Part shown: positions 33,727 through 41,609 of the stretch, one piece after another
How positions within the stretch are numbered: position 1 is the stretch's first letter
Layout of the letters: each line of letters begins with the position of its first letter
Source of the DNA: Cellulomonas xiejunii
GTDB lineage: Bacteria > Actinomycetota > Actinomycetes > Actinomycetales > Cellulomonadaceae
Reading direction: 5' to 3'
DNA length: 64,000 bases
NCBI RefSeq assembly: GCF_024508315.1
Contig: NZ_CP101987.1
Location: 3,906,001-3,970,000, forward strand
The notes under the pieces: model-generated
What the model saw: only the letters and a program-made list of their open reading frames with translations
What the model was told of the DNA's origin: nothing
The model's database searches: none
Program-made: the position numbers and the translations under genes

Positions 33727-34116
33727 TCACGACGCCGACTGCTCGGGCACCTGCCCGGCGGACGGGTCCCGGCGCCGCAGCTCCCGCCGGCCGCGCGCCA
33801 GCTCGGTCTCCAGCGCGTCGAGCGGCTGCGCGAACGGGTCGAGGAACGCGGCGAGCCAGTCCTCGACGACGCTCAGCGTCCGCGGCTCGACCCGGTAGAG
33901 CCGCCGCGGCCCGTCGGCACGCACCGCGACCACACCGGCCTCGCGCAGGACCCGCAGGTGCTGGGACGTCGCGGGCTGCGAGATGCCGAACTCGTCGTGC
34001 GCCGCGGCGACGAGCTCACCAGCGGCACGCTCGGTGCCGGCGAGGTGCTCGAGGAGCCGGCGGCGCACGGGTTCCGCGAGCGCGGCCAGGACGAGGTCGA
34101 CGTGTGGCGTGCTCAC
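33727..34116 (-). CDS. ArsR-family regulator, SRPBCC-associated type
   Basis: A 129-residue winged-helix protein: VDLVLAALAEPVRRRLLEHLAG, ISQPATSQHLRVLREAGVVAV, GPRRLYRVEPRTL. This short ArsR form without metal ligands is regularly paired with an AHSA1/SRPBCC gene, as here. GTG 34116 overlaps the stop of that gene (GTGA). It likely represses the pair through the ATAAGT/ACTTAT palindrome at 34792-34807. Confidence 0.88.
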   Translation of the reverse strand: MSTPHVDLVLAALAEPVRRRLLEHLAGTERAAGELVAAAHDEFGISQPATSQHLRVLREAGVVAVRADGPRRLYRVEPRTLSVVEDWLAAFLDPFAQPLDALETELARGRRELRRRDPSAGQVPEQSAS

Positions 34117-34760
34117 GCCTCGGGTGCCGCCGTGCCCGTGTAGAACGCGAAGGTCCGCTGCCCGGCCGCCTCGGCGGAGGCGGGTTCGCGTCCGTCGGCG
34201 GCGTCGGCCTGTGCCCACCCGGAGGTGGCACGCGCGACGAACGCCTGCCCCTCGGGTGTCGTCGGCCACTCCTGGCCCACCTCCTGCGCGATCGCCCCGC
34301 CCGTGGCCAGGTGCGCGGCCAGCCCCCACAGCGCGAGGTCCCACCCGACACCCACCGCCCCGGGGCCGAACTGCTCCCAGAACTGCGGGTCGACGTGCGC
34401 CTCGTGCCGCAGCGTCAGCTCGGTGCCGCCGTCGGCCGGGGCGAGCAGGACCTCGACCCAGCTGACCTGGTCCCCCATCTCCCACGTGAGCGCGAACCGC
34501 TCGGGCTGCCGGCACTCCTCGACGACGCCGCCGGCGTTGCCCTCCACCTGGTAGCGGCCGCCCTCGCGCAGGTCGCCGGTGACCGGCGCAAACCAGCGCG
34601 GCAGCCGCTGCGGGTCGGTGAGCGCGTCCCACACGTCGCCCGGGGCGGCGCGGTAGAGGCGGCGGGCGACCGCGATCTTCGTGGGGGCGCCCCCGCGCTC
34701 GCCGCGGTGCAGCTCCCGCGCGACCAGGCCCGCCTGCTCCAGTGCGTCGATGCCGGTCAT
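34113..34760 (-). CDS. SRPBCC (AHSA1-type) domain protein
   Basis: A 215-residue START-like protein: IAVARRLYRAAPGDVWDALTDPQRLPRWF, GGRYQVEGNAGGVV, VLLAPADGGTELTLRHEA. The fold binds hydrophobic ligands; the function of the ArsR-linked group is unknown. ATG 34760 has GGGAGA upstream. The last 40 residues are Ala-rich. Operon order: this gene first, then the ArsR regulator. Confidence 0.88.
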   Translation of the reverse strand: MTGIDALEQAGLVARELHRGERGGAPTKIAVARRLYRAAPGDVWDALTDPQRLPRWFAPVTGDLREGGRYQVEGNAGGVVEECRQPERFALTWEMGDQVSWVEVLLAPADGGTELTLRHEAHVDPQFWEQFGPGAVGVGWDLALWGLAAHLATGGAIAQEVGQEWPTTPEGQAFVARATSGWAQADAADGREPASAEAAGQRTFAFYTGTAAPEA

Positions 34761-34790
34761 GGCTCTCCCGTCCGCCCCGCGGCGCAGGTA

Positions 34791-34808
34791 CATAAGTTGG
34801 TACTTATA
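34791..34808. promoter_or_regulatory. ArsR operator of the SRPBCC-ArsR pair
   Basis: ATAAGT (34792-34797) and ACTTAT (34802-34807) flank TGGT as a perfect palindrome 32 bp upstream of the SRPBCC start. The TATAAG read on the minus strand could serve as the -10 box, so binding would block RNA polymerase. Confidence 0.65.
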
Positions 34809-34885
34809 CGGTAGCTCCGTCGGGCGCCGCCGTCCAGGCCCCGACGCCGCTCGTCGCACAGCGGCACGTCGCGCCGCACCACCGC

Positions 34886-34936
34886 TCGGGTTTTCCCTAG
34901 CAGGCACCCCCTCGCGCCCGCCCGGCGTCGCACCCT
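34886..34936 (+). promoter_or_regulatory. Conserved upstream element of the TasA-like gene
   Basis: TCGGGTTTTCCCTAGC (34886-34901) is identical to 39795-39810 upstream of the LAQTG protein. Exactly 29 nt after it stands a -10-like CACCCT (34931-34936), at the same offset as GACCGT in the other copy. The core GGGTTTTCCC is a small palindrome. It may be the target of the response regulator encoded between the two (inference). Confidence 0.6.
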
Positions 34937-35030
34937 CGATGCTGACGCCCTCACCAGGGCGCGGCGGGCGGGACCGTCTCCCGCCGACCCGGGCGGGGAC
35001 GGTCCCGCCGGTATGAGGAGGGAACAACCC

Positions 35031-35627
35031 ATGAACAAGAGGACCAAGGCCCTCGTCGCGGGTGGCGCCGGTGCGGTGATCCTGCTCGGCACGGCGGGCA
35101 CCTTCGCGCTGTGGAGCGACACGGAGACCGTTCCCGGCGCCGTCGTGACGGGCGGGAAGCTCGCGCTGACGGCGGAGCAGCCCGGCGTCGAGTGGAAGGC
35201 GTACAACATCGACACCAACGCATTCATCGCCGACGAGGACAACAAGATCGATCTCGTGGCGGGTGTCAAGCTCGTCGGCACCACGACGATCACCCCGGAG
35301 CTCAAGGGTGAGTACCTGAAGGCTGAACTCACCACGAAGACCGGCGAACCGGTCCCGACGTGGCTCAACGTGGAGTGGAAGGTCGGTGACGACGTCCTGA
35401 CCGCGGCCACCTCGGCTGAGAGCCCCGGCTCCCCCTCGGTCGTGCTCACTCCCGCGACTGTCGGCGCCAACGAGACCCTGACGGTGAGCATCCGCCTGGC
35501 GGACCAGGACGGGGACGTCGACGAGGCCGGGGACTTCGACGGGGCCGACCTCACGGGCGAGTCGTGGAGCCCTGAGAACTTCACCGTGACCCTCAAGCAG
35601 CTCCCGCCGTCCCAGGCCCAGAGCTGA
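35031..35627 (+). CDS. TasA-like secreted protein with alternate-type (SipW-dependent) signal peptide
   Basis: A 198-residue exported protein. The signal reads MNKRTKALVAGGAGAVILLG followed by TAGTFALWSDTETVPGAVV; the ALWSD block after the hydrophobic core marks SipW-cognate signal peptides of TasA/camelysin type. The mature part is beta-rich and acidic with no Cys and no sorting signal. TasA proteins form extracellular fibres. ATG 35031 has GGAGGGA; the ATG at 35013 lies before that ribosome site and is rejected. A strong hairpin (35668-35700) follows, which would let this gene be expressed in excess over the rest of the operon. Confidence 0.85.
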   Translation: MNKRTKALVAGGAGAVILLGTAGTFALWSDTETVPGAVVTGGKLALTAEQPGVEWKAYNIDTNAFIADEDNKIDLVAGVKLVGTTTITPELKGEYLKAELTTKTGEPVPTWLNVEWKVGDDVLTAATSAESPGSPSVVLTPATVGANETLTVSIRLADQDGDVDEAGDFDGADLTGESWSPENFTVTLKQLPPSQAQS

Positions 35628-35667
35628 CGACGCGCGCCCAGGGCTGACCCCCTGTGCCGCACCCTCG

Positions 35668-35700
35668 CCTCCGGACCGCTCGACCAGAGCGGTCCGGAGG
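35668..35700 (+). terminator. Hairpin between TasA-like gene and downstream operon
   Basis: The arms CCTCCGGACCGCTC (35668-35681) and GAGCGGTCCGGAGG (35687-35700) are exact reverse complements with a 5-nt loop, GACCA. It starts 40 nt after the TasA-like stop, with the next gene 46 nt beyond. It probably acts as a partial terminator or 3' stabiliser that sets a high ratio of the first product. Confidence 0.75.
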
Positions 35701-35746
35701 CGAGACCGCATGACCCGACCTCGACCTCGACCTCACAGGAGACGAC

Positions 35747-36649
35747 ATGTCCCGCACGCGCAGGATGGCGACCGCAGTGGCCGCCACACTGGCCGCCGTC
35801 CTGGGTGTCGGCGTGATGACCGCGCCGGTCGGCGCGACTACCGCCCTGTGGCAGGACCAGGTCACGATCCCCGGCGTGACCATCGTCGCCGGACCGACGT
35901 CCGAGCCGACGCCCGACGAGCCACCGATCGAGATCGTCGATCCGAATAAGTATCCCGACCGCGTGCATCTTCCGTCGGGCTCAGCCCTGACGTTCGATTA
36001 CACCCTCAAGATCAACCTGAACCAGTACCCGCTGCCGCTCGTCCTGGAGATGGGCCACGGATGGGGGCGGATGGTGTCCGAGGGTTCGCCGAGCATCAAT
36101 GGCGACCAGGGCAACAAGTACTGGGTGCCACAGTTCAATAGTGAGGGTGAAGTCATCGGGAAGTCAGAACGCGATTTCAGTTTAGGCGAGGCGGATATCC
36201 CGGGCGGCACCAGCCGGTCGCTGCACTACTTTCACCGCGGCGAGCACCCCAACTGGGGCAAAGGAGTGCAGTTTTCGGAGGTCCCTGAGGGCGTGAACGA
36301 AATCGAGGTCGACATCCGTTTCAAAGTGGAGAACTACTACTCGGACAAGCGCTTCGAGATCTGGGACGGCAGCGGTTTCGCTCGCCTCTACAACCCCGGG
36401 CCCGACGAGGACACACCCCTCACCGAGCCCGCGCTGTTCAAGATGGACTACAAGCTGCCCGCCCTCTGCAATGGCGGCGCAGGCGTAGAGGGTTGCGATC
36501 CGCCCGCTCCCACGGCCCCGCCCGAGTGGTCGCAGCCCGAGGACGACCAGGCCACCCCCGCCCCGGTCCCCGACCCGACCAGCAGCCCCGACCCCACGTC
36601 CGACGACGTCGCCACCACGCGCGACGAGGACCTCGAGGCGAGCCCATGA
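35747..36649 (+). CDS. Secreted protein of the SipW locus, unknown family
   Basis: A 300-residue protein. The signal-like N-terminus ends VGATTALWQDQVTIPGVTIV, again with an ALW block as in alternate-type signals. A central domain (about 65-235; MGHGWGRMV, HYFHRGEHPNWGKGVQF) is unrecognised; two Cys (about 241 and 250) and a proline/threonine-rich tail follow. There is no LPxTG. The central part has clearly lower GC and includes a TTA leucine codon at 36182-36184, rare in this window, which suggests recent acquisition of the domain or translational control. The stop overlaps the sipW start (ATGA), so it is coupled to its own signal peptidase. Confidence 0.7.
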   Translation: MSRTRRMATAVAATLAAVLGVGVMTAPVGATTALWQDQVTIPGVTIVAGPTSEPTPDEPPIEIVDPNKYPDRVHLPSGSALTFDYTLKINLNQYPLPLVLEMGHGWGRMVSEGSPSINGDQGNKYWVPQFNSEGEVIGKSERDFSLGEADIPGGTSRSLHYFHRGEHPNWGKGVQFSEVPEGVNEIEVDIRFKVENYYSDKRFEIWDGSGFARLYNPGPDEDTPLTEPALFKMDYKLPALCNGGAGVEGCDPPAPTAPPEWSQPEDDQATPAPVPDPTSSPDPTSDDVATTRDEDLEASP

Positions 36650-37230
36650 CCACGGACCAGGTACCGGCGGCCGTCCCCACCGCCGGCACCGCCCCGGTCG
36701 ACGCCCCGCGCGGTGCGCGGGACGTCGGCTCGGTGCTCCTCACCGCGGCGATGGTCGTGCTCCTCCTCCTCGCGGCTGTCGTCACGGTGGTTCCCCGCCT
36801 GATCGGCGCGGTGCCGCTGACGGTGCTCTCCGGCTCGATGGAACCGACCATCTCCGCCGGCGACCTCGTGGTGGTGCGGCCGACCGACCCGGCCGACCTG
36901 CGCATCGGGGACGTCGTCACCGTCCAGCCCGTGTCGGACGACCCCACCCTGGTCACCCACCGCATCATCGGCGTCACGCACGGCAGCGACGGGATCGCGG
37001 GCTTCGTCACCCAGGGCGACGCCAACGAGCACCCCGACGAGCCGGTCGTCCCCGAGCAGGTCATGGGCCGGGTCGTGTACACCGTGCCGCTGGTCGGTCA
37101 CGTCACGCACGGGACGTGGGGCCCGTACGTCGCGACCGCGGTGGGCGTCGGGCTCGTCGTGTACGGCGTCGTCACGTTCGCCCTCCCGCGCCGCGACCGC
37201 GATGAGGTACCCGGTGCCGCCCGCCCGTAG
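36646..37230 (+). CDS. sipW: Signal peptidase I, SipW/archaeal (ER) type
   Basis: A 194-residue membrane peptidase. The N-terminal membrane segment (about 28-50) is followed by Ser64 in SGSMEPTI, VTHRIIG with the catalytic His that replaces Lys in ER-type peptidases, and TQGDAN with the conserved Asp. A second membrane segment is near the C-terminus (VGVGLVVYGVVTFAL). In Bacillus SipW cleaves TasA precursors; the two ALW-type precursors immediately upstream are the expected substrates. ATG 36646 overlaps the upstream stop; the sortase start lies 29 nt inside its 3' end. Confidence 0.9.
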   Translation: MTTDQVPAAVPTAGTAPVDAPRGARDVGSVLLTAAMVVLLLLAAVVTVVPRLIGAVPLTVLSGSMEPTISAGDLVVVRPTDPADLRIGDVVTVQPVSDDPTLVTHRIIGVTHGSDGIAGFVTQGDANEHPDEPVVPEQVMGRVVYTVPLVGHVTHGTWGPYVATAVGVGLVVYGVVTFALPRRDRDEVPGAARP

Positions 37231-37855
37231 GCGGGTGTGGCACGCGGTGCGGACGACGGTCGCGACGGCGGCCCTCGTGGCAGCCGCCGTGCTGCTGGTC
37301 ATGGGCCTGACGACCGGCGGCAGCACGGCGACGCTGCCCGACCTCGACGGGCGACCCGTCGTCGTCGAGGAGACGCCGGACGCCGCGGGCGCCGACCTGC
37401 GCAGCACCGGCGGCCGCTTCGTCGTACCCGCGCACGGCCTCGACGTGCCCCTCGTCGAGATGACGGTCACCGGCGGGACGCTCAACCCGCCCACGTTCAC
37501 CGACGCGTTCGTGCTGCGCGACCCGGACCGCGTGACGCCGCAGGGCACCCGGCCGCTGGTCGTGGCGCTGCACGCCGTGCGCGCCGGGCGCGCACCCGGC
37601 AACGCGTTCTTCGAGCCGGGCTCGCCCGACCCGGCCGTGCTCGTGCAGCCGGGGGCCGAGCTCGTCGTCGACGGCGTGACGTACCGCGTCGAGCGCACGG
37701 AGGTGCTCGCCAAGGCGCAGGCCGCGCGGTCCCAGGACATCTGGGGAGCCCTGCCCGACGGCGGCGACCGGCTCGTCGTCATCACGTGCCTGCAGCGCAG
37801 CGACGCGACCGGGCACGCCGCCGAGAACCTGGTGCTGCACGCCGTCCGGGCCTGA
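37202..37855 (+). CDS. Sortase family transpeptidase
   Basis: A 217-residue protein with an N-terminal membrane anchor (about 17-40). The sortase core shows the catalytic His in VVALHAVRAG, Cys in LVVITCLQRS and the downstream Arg. The pattern is nearest actinobacterial class E/F sortases; class E enzymes recognise LAxTG, and the protein at 39897-40637 ends in LAQTGG. It overlaps sipW by 29 nt. Presumed role: anchoring a surface protein to peptidoglycan after SipW or Sec processing. An alternative start further in would remove the basic N-terminus. Confidence 0.8.
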   Translation: MRYPVPPARRRVWHAVRTTVATAALVAAAVLLVMGLTTGGSTATLPDLDGRPVVVEETPDAAGADLRSTGGRFVVPAHGLDVPLVEMTVTGGTLNPPTFTDAFVLRDPDRVTPQGTRPLVVALHAVRAGRAPGNAFFEPGSPDPAVLVQPGAELVVDGVTYRVERTEVLAKAQAARSQDIWGALPDGGDRLVVITCLQRSDATGHAAENLVLHAVRA

Positions 37856-37913
37856 GCGCAAGCCGCCCCGGGGCACGCCGCGCCGCCGCACGGCCCCGGT
37901 GCCACGATGAGGC

Positions 37914-39125
37914 GTGACCGACCACCCGCCGCAGGTCGATCGTGGTGCCACGGACGCGGACGAGCGGGGCCTGCTCGCCCGGCTCGTCGTGCTGGGCATC
38001 ACGATGCTCGCCGTGAGCTCCGCCGTGGACGTCCTGCCCTGGACGATCGACGACATCACGTCGCTCGGACGCGGCGAAGCGGTGCGTCCCGACGAGAGGA
38101 CCTCGCTGCCGATCCTGGGCCTGGCCTTCGGTGCCATGACGCTGGCCGGTGCCGTCGCCGGGGCCGTCCTGCAGCGGGTGCCGGTGCTGCGCCGGCCGGT
38201 GTGGCAGCGGGTCGTGCTGGCCGTGGCGCTCGGCGCGATGATCGGCCTGGCCCGCATCGGTGCCGTGGCCCTCGCGCTGCCCGACGGCGTGCCACGGGTG
38301 TTCGGGGTGGCCGAGGCCGTCGTGGGGTCGAGCCAGGCTGCCGTCATCATCGGCGCCGCGATGTACGTCGTCGGCACCCGACGTCGGATCCGCGCCGAGG
38401 AGCGTCTGCGGATCCGCGAGGCGCTGCGAGCCGAGCGCGCCCGCCGGCAGCTCGAGCAGGAGGAGCTGCGGGTTCGGCGCGAGGTCTCGCACCGGCTGCA
38501 CGGCGGGCTGCAGCAGCGCATGATCCTGGTCAACCGCGAGATCGAGGAGATCCGCGACGAGCTCGCGCGCGCCGGCGAGGCGGACCTGGCCCGGTCCCTG
38601 ACGGAGCTGTCGGGGACCCTGGACGACATCCGCGAGTCCGAGGTGCGTGCCGTCGCGCACCAGCTCTACCCGCTGGCGGCCGACGTCGACCTGCCGTCGG
38701 CGCTCCTGCTCGCCGCCGACCGCCTGCCACCGTCGGTCCACCTGCACGTGACGTACGACCCCGGCGCCGAGCAGCTGTACGTCGGGCAGCGCCTGCCGGC
38801 AACGGACCGCATGCTGCTGTACCTGATCATCGAGGAGGGCATCGCCAACGCCGTGCGCCACGGGGACGCCGAGAACATCTGGGTCACCCTGGGCACGGAC
38901 GGCGACGCTGGGCCGCACGAACCCGGCGCCGCCCGGGTCCGCGTCGACGACGACGGGTCCGGCCTGCCCGACGACCCGCCCCCCCTCTCTGGCCTGGCCG
39001 CGCTGCGAGCACGGATGCTCGCGCGGGACGGCGACCTCACGCTCCTGCCCGGACCCCGCGGGGGGGTGCGGCTGACGGCGAGCCTGCCGCTCGCGGTCCG
39101 GGTCGACGACGGGAGGACGGCATGA
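37914..39125 (+). CDS. NarL-type sensor histidine kinase
   Basis: A 403-residue membrane kinase. The N-terminal half has about four hydrophobic segments with little extracytoplasmic sequence, then a coiled-coil (RRRIRAEERLRIREALRAER), a HisKA_3-like dimerisation segment with RREVSHRLHGGLQQRM (probable phospho-His196), and a GHKL ATPase domain (EEGIANAVRHG; VRVDDDGSGLP). GTG 37914 has CACGAT five bases upstream and no Shine-Dalgarno: probably leaderless. Its stop overlaps the response regulator start (ATGA). Placed between the SipW/sortase genes and the sorting-signal protein, it probably controls the locus. Confidence 0.88.
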   Translation: MTDHPPQVDRGATDADERGLLARLVVLGITMLAVSSAVDVLPWTIDDITSLGRGEAVRPDERTSLPILGLAFGAMTLAGAVAGAVLQRVPVLRRPVWQRVVLAVALGAMIGLARIGAVALALPDGVPRVFGVAEAVVGSSQAAVIIGAAMYVVGTRRRIRAEERLRIREALRAERARRQLEQEELRVRREVSHRLHGGLQQRMILVNREIEEIRDELARAGEADLARSLTELSGTLDDIRESEVRAVAHQLYPLAADVDLPSALLLAADRLPPSVHLHVTYDPGAEQLYVGQRLPATDRMLLYLIIEEGIANAVRHGDAENIWVTLGTDGDAGPHEPGAARVRVDDDGSGLPDDPPPLSGLAALRARMLARDGDLTLLPGPRGGVRLTASLPLAVRVDDGRTA

Positions 39126-39787
39126 GCACCGGCGGCCGCCCGCTGCGCGTGGCCGTCGTGGAGGACGAGGCGATGCTGCGCGGCCTCCTCCAGGCGCTCC
39201 TGGCCGGGCAGCCGGGCATCGACGTCGTGGCCACCGCGGCCGGGCACGAGGAGGCGCTGCGGGAGGTGCGTCCGGGCGAGGTGGACGTCGCGGTGCTCGA
39301 CATCGACCTCGGCGACGGCAACGGGATCGCCCTGGGCCGGTCGCTGCAGCAGCGGGACCCGCGGCTGCGGATCCTGCTCATCTCCAACTACAACATGCTC
39401 GCGCTGGTGCGCTCGATCAGCGCGGACGCACCCACGCCGTGGAGCTACCTGTCGAAGCGCTCGTCCGCCCAGCCGGGAGAGCTGGTGCGGGTTCTCGCGG
39501 CCGTCGCGCGCGGGCAGGTCGTGATCGACCCCGCGCTGGTCGACCGGTCCGTCGCGATGGTGGACACGCCGCTGGCACGGCTGTCCGCCGCGCAGTTCCG
39601 CGTGCTGCAGCTCGTCGCGCAGGGCCAGAGCAACGACACCGTCGCGCAGGCGCTCGACATCTCACCGAAGGCGGTCGAGGCGCACCTGAGCCACATCTAC
39701 AAGCTGCTCGACCTGCCGCCCGGGGCGAACAACCGCGTCGCCGCGGTGCTGGCCTTCCTGCAGCAGTCCGTGCGCCCGGAGCCCTGA
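39122..39787 (+). CDS. LuxR/NarL-family response regulator
   Basis: A 221-residue regulator. The receiver domain has VVEDEAM, the phospho-acceptor Asp60 in VLDIDLGDG and Lys in YLSKRS. The C-terminal LuxR-type HTH reads LSAAQFRVLQLVAQGQSNDTVAQALDISPKAVEAHLSHIYKLL. ATG 39122 overlaps the kinase stop. The 16-bp block shared by the promoters at 34886 and 39795 is its most likely binding site, though the arms do not resemble a known NarL heptamer. Confidence 0.9.
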   Translation: MSTGGRPLRVAVVEDEAMLRGLLQALLAGQPGIDVVATAAGHEEALREVRPGEVDVAVLDIDLGDGNGIALGRSLQQRDPRLRILLISNYNMLALVRSISADAPTPWSYLSKRSSAQPGELVRVLAAVARGQVVIDPALVDRSVAMVDTPLARLSAAQFRVLQLVAQGQSNDTVAQALDISPKAVEAHLSHIYKLLDLPPGANNRVAAVLAFLQQSVRPEP

Positions 39788-39794
39788 CCGGCGG

Positions 39795-39845
39795 TCGGGT
39801 TTTCCCTAGCGCCGGTCCGGCAGCACGCCCCCGACGCGCGACCGT
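39795..39845 (+). promoter_or_regulatory. Conserved upstream element of the LAQTG-protein gene
   Basis: TCGGGTTTTCCCTAGC (39795-39810) is the exact copy of the block upstream of the TasA-like gene. Twenty-nine nt later is the -10-like GACCGT (39840-39845). It begins 8 nt after the response regulator stop. Together the pair defines a two-site regulon in this window. Confidence 0.6.
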
Positions 39846-39896
39846 GGGGGGACACGTCCGCGGGCGTGCCCGCAGGAGTCCGAGGAGGCGCGGAGC

Positions 39897-40637
39897 ATGA
39901 ACAGGCGTCGAGCCCTGGCCGCGACGGCCGTGGCTGCGCTCGTGCTCACCGTCCCGGTGGGGTGCGCCCGGGACGACATCCCACCGGGCGTGCTGCCGGC
40001 GACACTGCCGACGGCGACGCCGACGACGCCAGCCCCGGACCAGGACACGTCAGGGAGCGCGCCCGCCATCCCCCAGCCCGACCCGACGGCGGGCGTGACG
40101 ACCGACCAGCAGCAGCAGACCAGCTCCGGGTCGCTGTTCGGCACCCGGACCATCGCCCCGGGCTTCGACGAGACCCGCGAGTGGGTCGTGCGCAACGACG
40201 GCTCCGTGCCCGCCGAGCTCGTCGTGTCGGTCGTCGAGGCCCGGATGCACACGGAGCCCCGGGACGACTTCTACGACGACCTCACGGTCAACGGCATCCC
40301 CGCCTCCCGCCTCGCCGGGCGGGACACCGCGATCCACACCGAGCTGCTCGCACCGGGCGCGTCCGCCGTGGTCCCCGTCCGGCTGACGTTCGCCACGGCG
40401 AGCACGAGCGGGAACGCGGCCGTGGTCGGCGAGGAGACGTTCAGCTTCGGGCTGCGCGCCGACCTCACGGACGCCTCGGAGCGGAGCGACGTCCTCACGC
40501 AGGGCGACGTCAGGGGCCCGCTCGCGCAGACCGGTGGCCTGGCCCGCACGGCCGGGCCCTGGCTGGTCCTCGCCGCCGGGGCGCTGGCCCTCGCCTGGGC
40601 GGTGGCCGACCGGCGCCGGGGCGAGCCGACGGGCTGA
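39897..40637 (+). CDS. Surface protein with C-terminal LAQTG sorting signal
   Basis: A 246-residue exported protein. The N-terminal signal is MNRRRALAATAVAALVLTVP followed by VGCARDD, lipobox-like but without the usual Leu at -3. Then comes a Pro/Thr-rich linker, a beta-rich domain (about 80-205) and a cell-wall sorting signal: LAQTGG, hydrophobic TAGPWLVLAAGALALAWAV, then DRRRGE. LAxTG is the motif of class E sortases, matching the sortase at 37202-37855. ATG 39897 has GGAGG-type sequence 10 nt upstream. It could serve as the cell-wall anchor for the TasA-like fibre (inference). Confidence 0.8.
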   Translation: MNRRRALAATAVAALVLTVPVGCARDDIPPGVLPATLPTATPTTPAPDQDTSGSAPAIPQPDPTAGVTTDQQQQTSSGSLFGTRTIAPGFDETREWVVRNDGSVPAELVVSVVEARMHTEPRDDFYDDLTVNGIPASRLAGRDTAIHTELLAPGASAVVPVRLTFATASTSGNAAVVGEETFSFGLRADLTDASERSDVLTQGDVRGPLAQTGGLARTAGPWLVLAAGALALAWAVADRRRGEPTG

Positions 40638-40754
40638 CGACGCGCTGACGCGGCGCCCGCCACGGGTCGGAGGCGTCCGGTACCGCGTCCGGTACCGGAC
40701 GGGGCTACCCGCCGCCCCCTCGACCCGTCGCCCCGCACCCGGCACGCTGGGTAG

Positions 40755-41486
40755 GTGCTCCTGCCGCCGAAGGTCGCCGCGGATGTCGCCGACGGCTCGG
40801 TGACGCTCGCGTTCCGCCGCTGGCAGCGCCCCGACGTGCGCCCCGGCAGCCGGTTCCGCACACCGGCGGGCGTCGTCGAGGTCACGTCCGTCGACGTCGT
40901 CGACCCCGGGACGCTCACGGACGCCGACGCGCACGCCGCCGGGCTCCCGGACGCGGCGGCACTGCTGCGCCTGCTCGACCCGGAGGCCGTCGCGCAGCGG
41001 CGCCGCACCGGGCGGTACGGCCGCACGCCCGTCGCCGACGCCGCGGCGACCGGCACGACGGCAGCCGACACGACGGCGGCGGACGTGACGGCGACCGGCA
41101 CGACGGCAGCCGACACGACGGCGGCGGACGTGACCGGCTGGCCCGTGTACCGCGTCGGGCTCGCGTGGGCCGGGCCGGACCCCCGCGTGGCGCTGCGCGA
41201 CGACACCGACCTGACCGACGCCGACGTCGCCGCGATCGACGCGCGCCTCGACCGGCTCGACGGCGCATCCAGCCACGGCCCGTGGACGGCGGCCACGCTC
41301 GACGTCATCCGCCGCCGCCCGCACGTCCGCGCCCCCGACCTGGCCGCCGAGCTGGGCCGCGAGCGCGACCCGTTCAAGCTCGACGTCCGCAAGTTCAAGG
41401 CCCTGGGCCTGACGCAGAGCTTCGACGTCGGCTACGCCCTGAGCCCCCGCGGCGAGGCGTACCGGGCCCGCACCCGCCGCCGGTGA
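40755..41486 (+). CDS. ASCH-domain-like protein with internal tandem duplication
   Basis: A 243-residue protein. The first 60 residues (FRRWQRPDVRPGSRFRTPAGVVEVTSVDVV) fit the ASCH/PUA-like fold proposed to bind RNA. The C-terminal 80 (DVIRRRPHVRAPDLAAELGRERDPFKLDVRKFKALGLTQS) looks like a small winged helix. Between them a 45-bp unit is tandemly duplicated (41046-41090, 41091-41135), giving ATGTTAADTTAADVT twice. GTG 40755 has CACGCT (40743-40748) six bases upstream and no ribosome site: probably leaderless. Function unknown. Confidence 0.75.
   Translation: MLLPPKVAADVADGSVTLAFRRWQRPDVRPGSRFRTPAGVVEVTSVDVVDPGTLTDADAHAAGLPDAAALLRLLDPEAVAQRRRTGRYGRTPVADAAATGTTAADTTAADVTATGTTAADTTAADVTGWPVYRVGLAWAGPDPRVALRDDTDLTDADVAAIDARLDRLDGASSHGPWTAATLDVIRRRPHVRAPDLAAELGRERDPFKLDVRKFKALGLTQSFDVGYALSPRGEAYRARTRRR
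41046..41135 (+). repeat. 45-bp tandem duplication inside ASCH-like gene
   Basis: Two units of 45 bp differ only at the last base. They encode a Thr/Ala linker and keep the frame. Confidence 0.9.
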
Positions 41487-41509
41487 GCCCCACCGTCGCC
41501 GAGGGACCA

Positions 41510-41567
41510 AAAGTGGTCACATCCGAGGGCGCGACAGTGCTCGCACGGGTGCAGATCTGACCACTTT
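41510..41567. repeat. 58-bp mini inverted-repeat element
   Basis: AAAGTGGTCACATC (41510-41523) and GATCTGACCACTTT (41554-41567) are terminal inverted repeats matching at 13 of 14 positions, around a 30-bp centre that holds the dyad GTGCTCGCAC. It is AT-richer than its surroundings and stands directly before a broken gene. It looks like a small non-autonomous mobile element or a repeat of a third family; only one copy is in the window. Confidence 0.55.
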
Positions 41568-41609
41568 CCGGCCGCAGGGCGCTGCGACGTCCGTGCTCCG
41601 GCGCCATCC

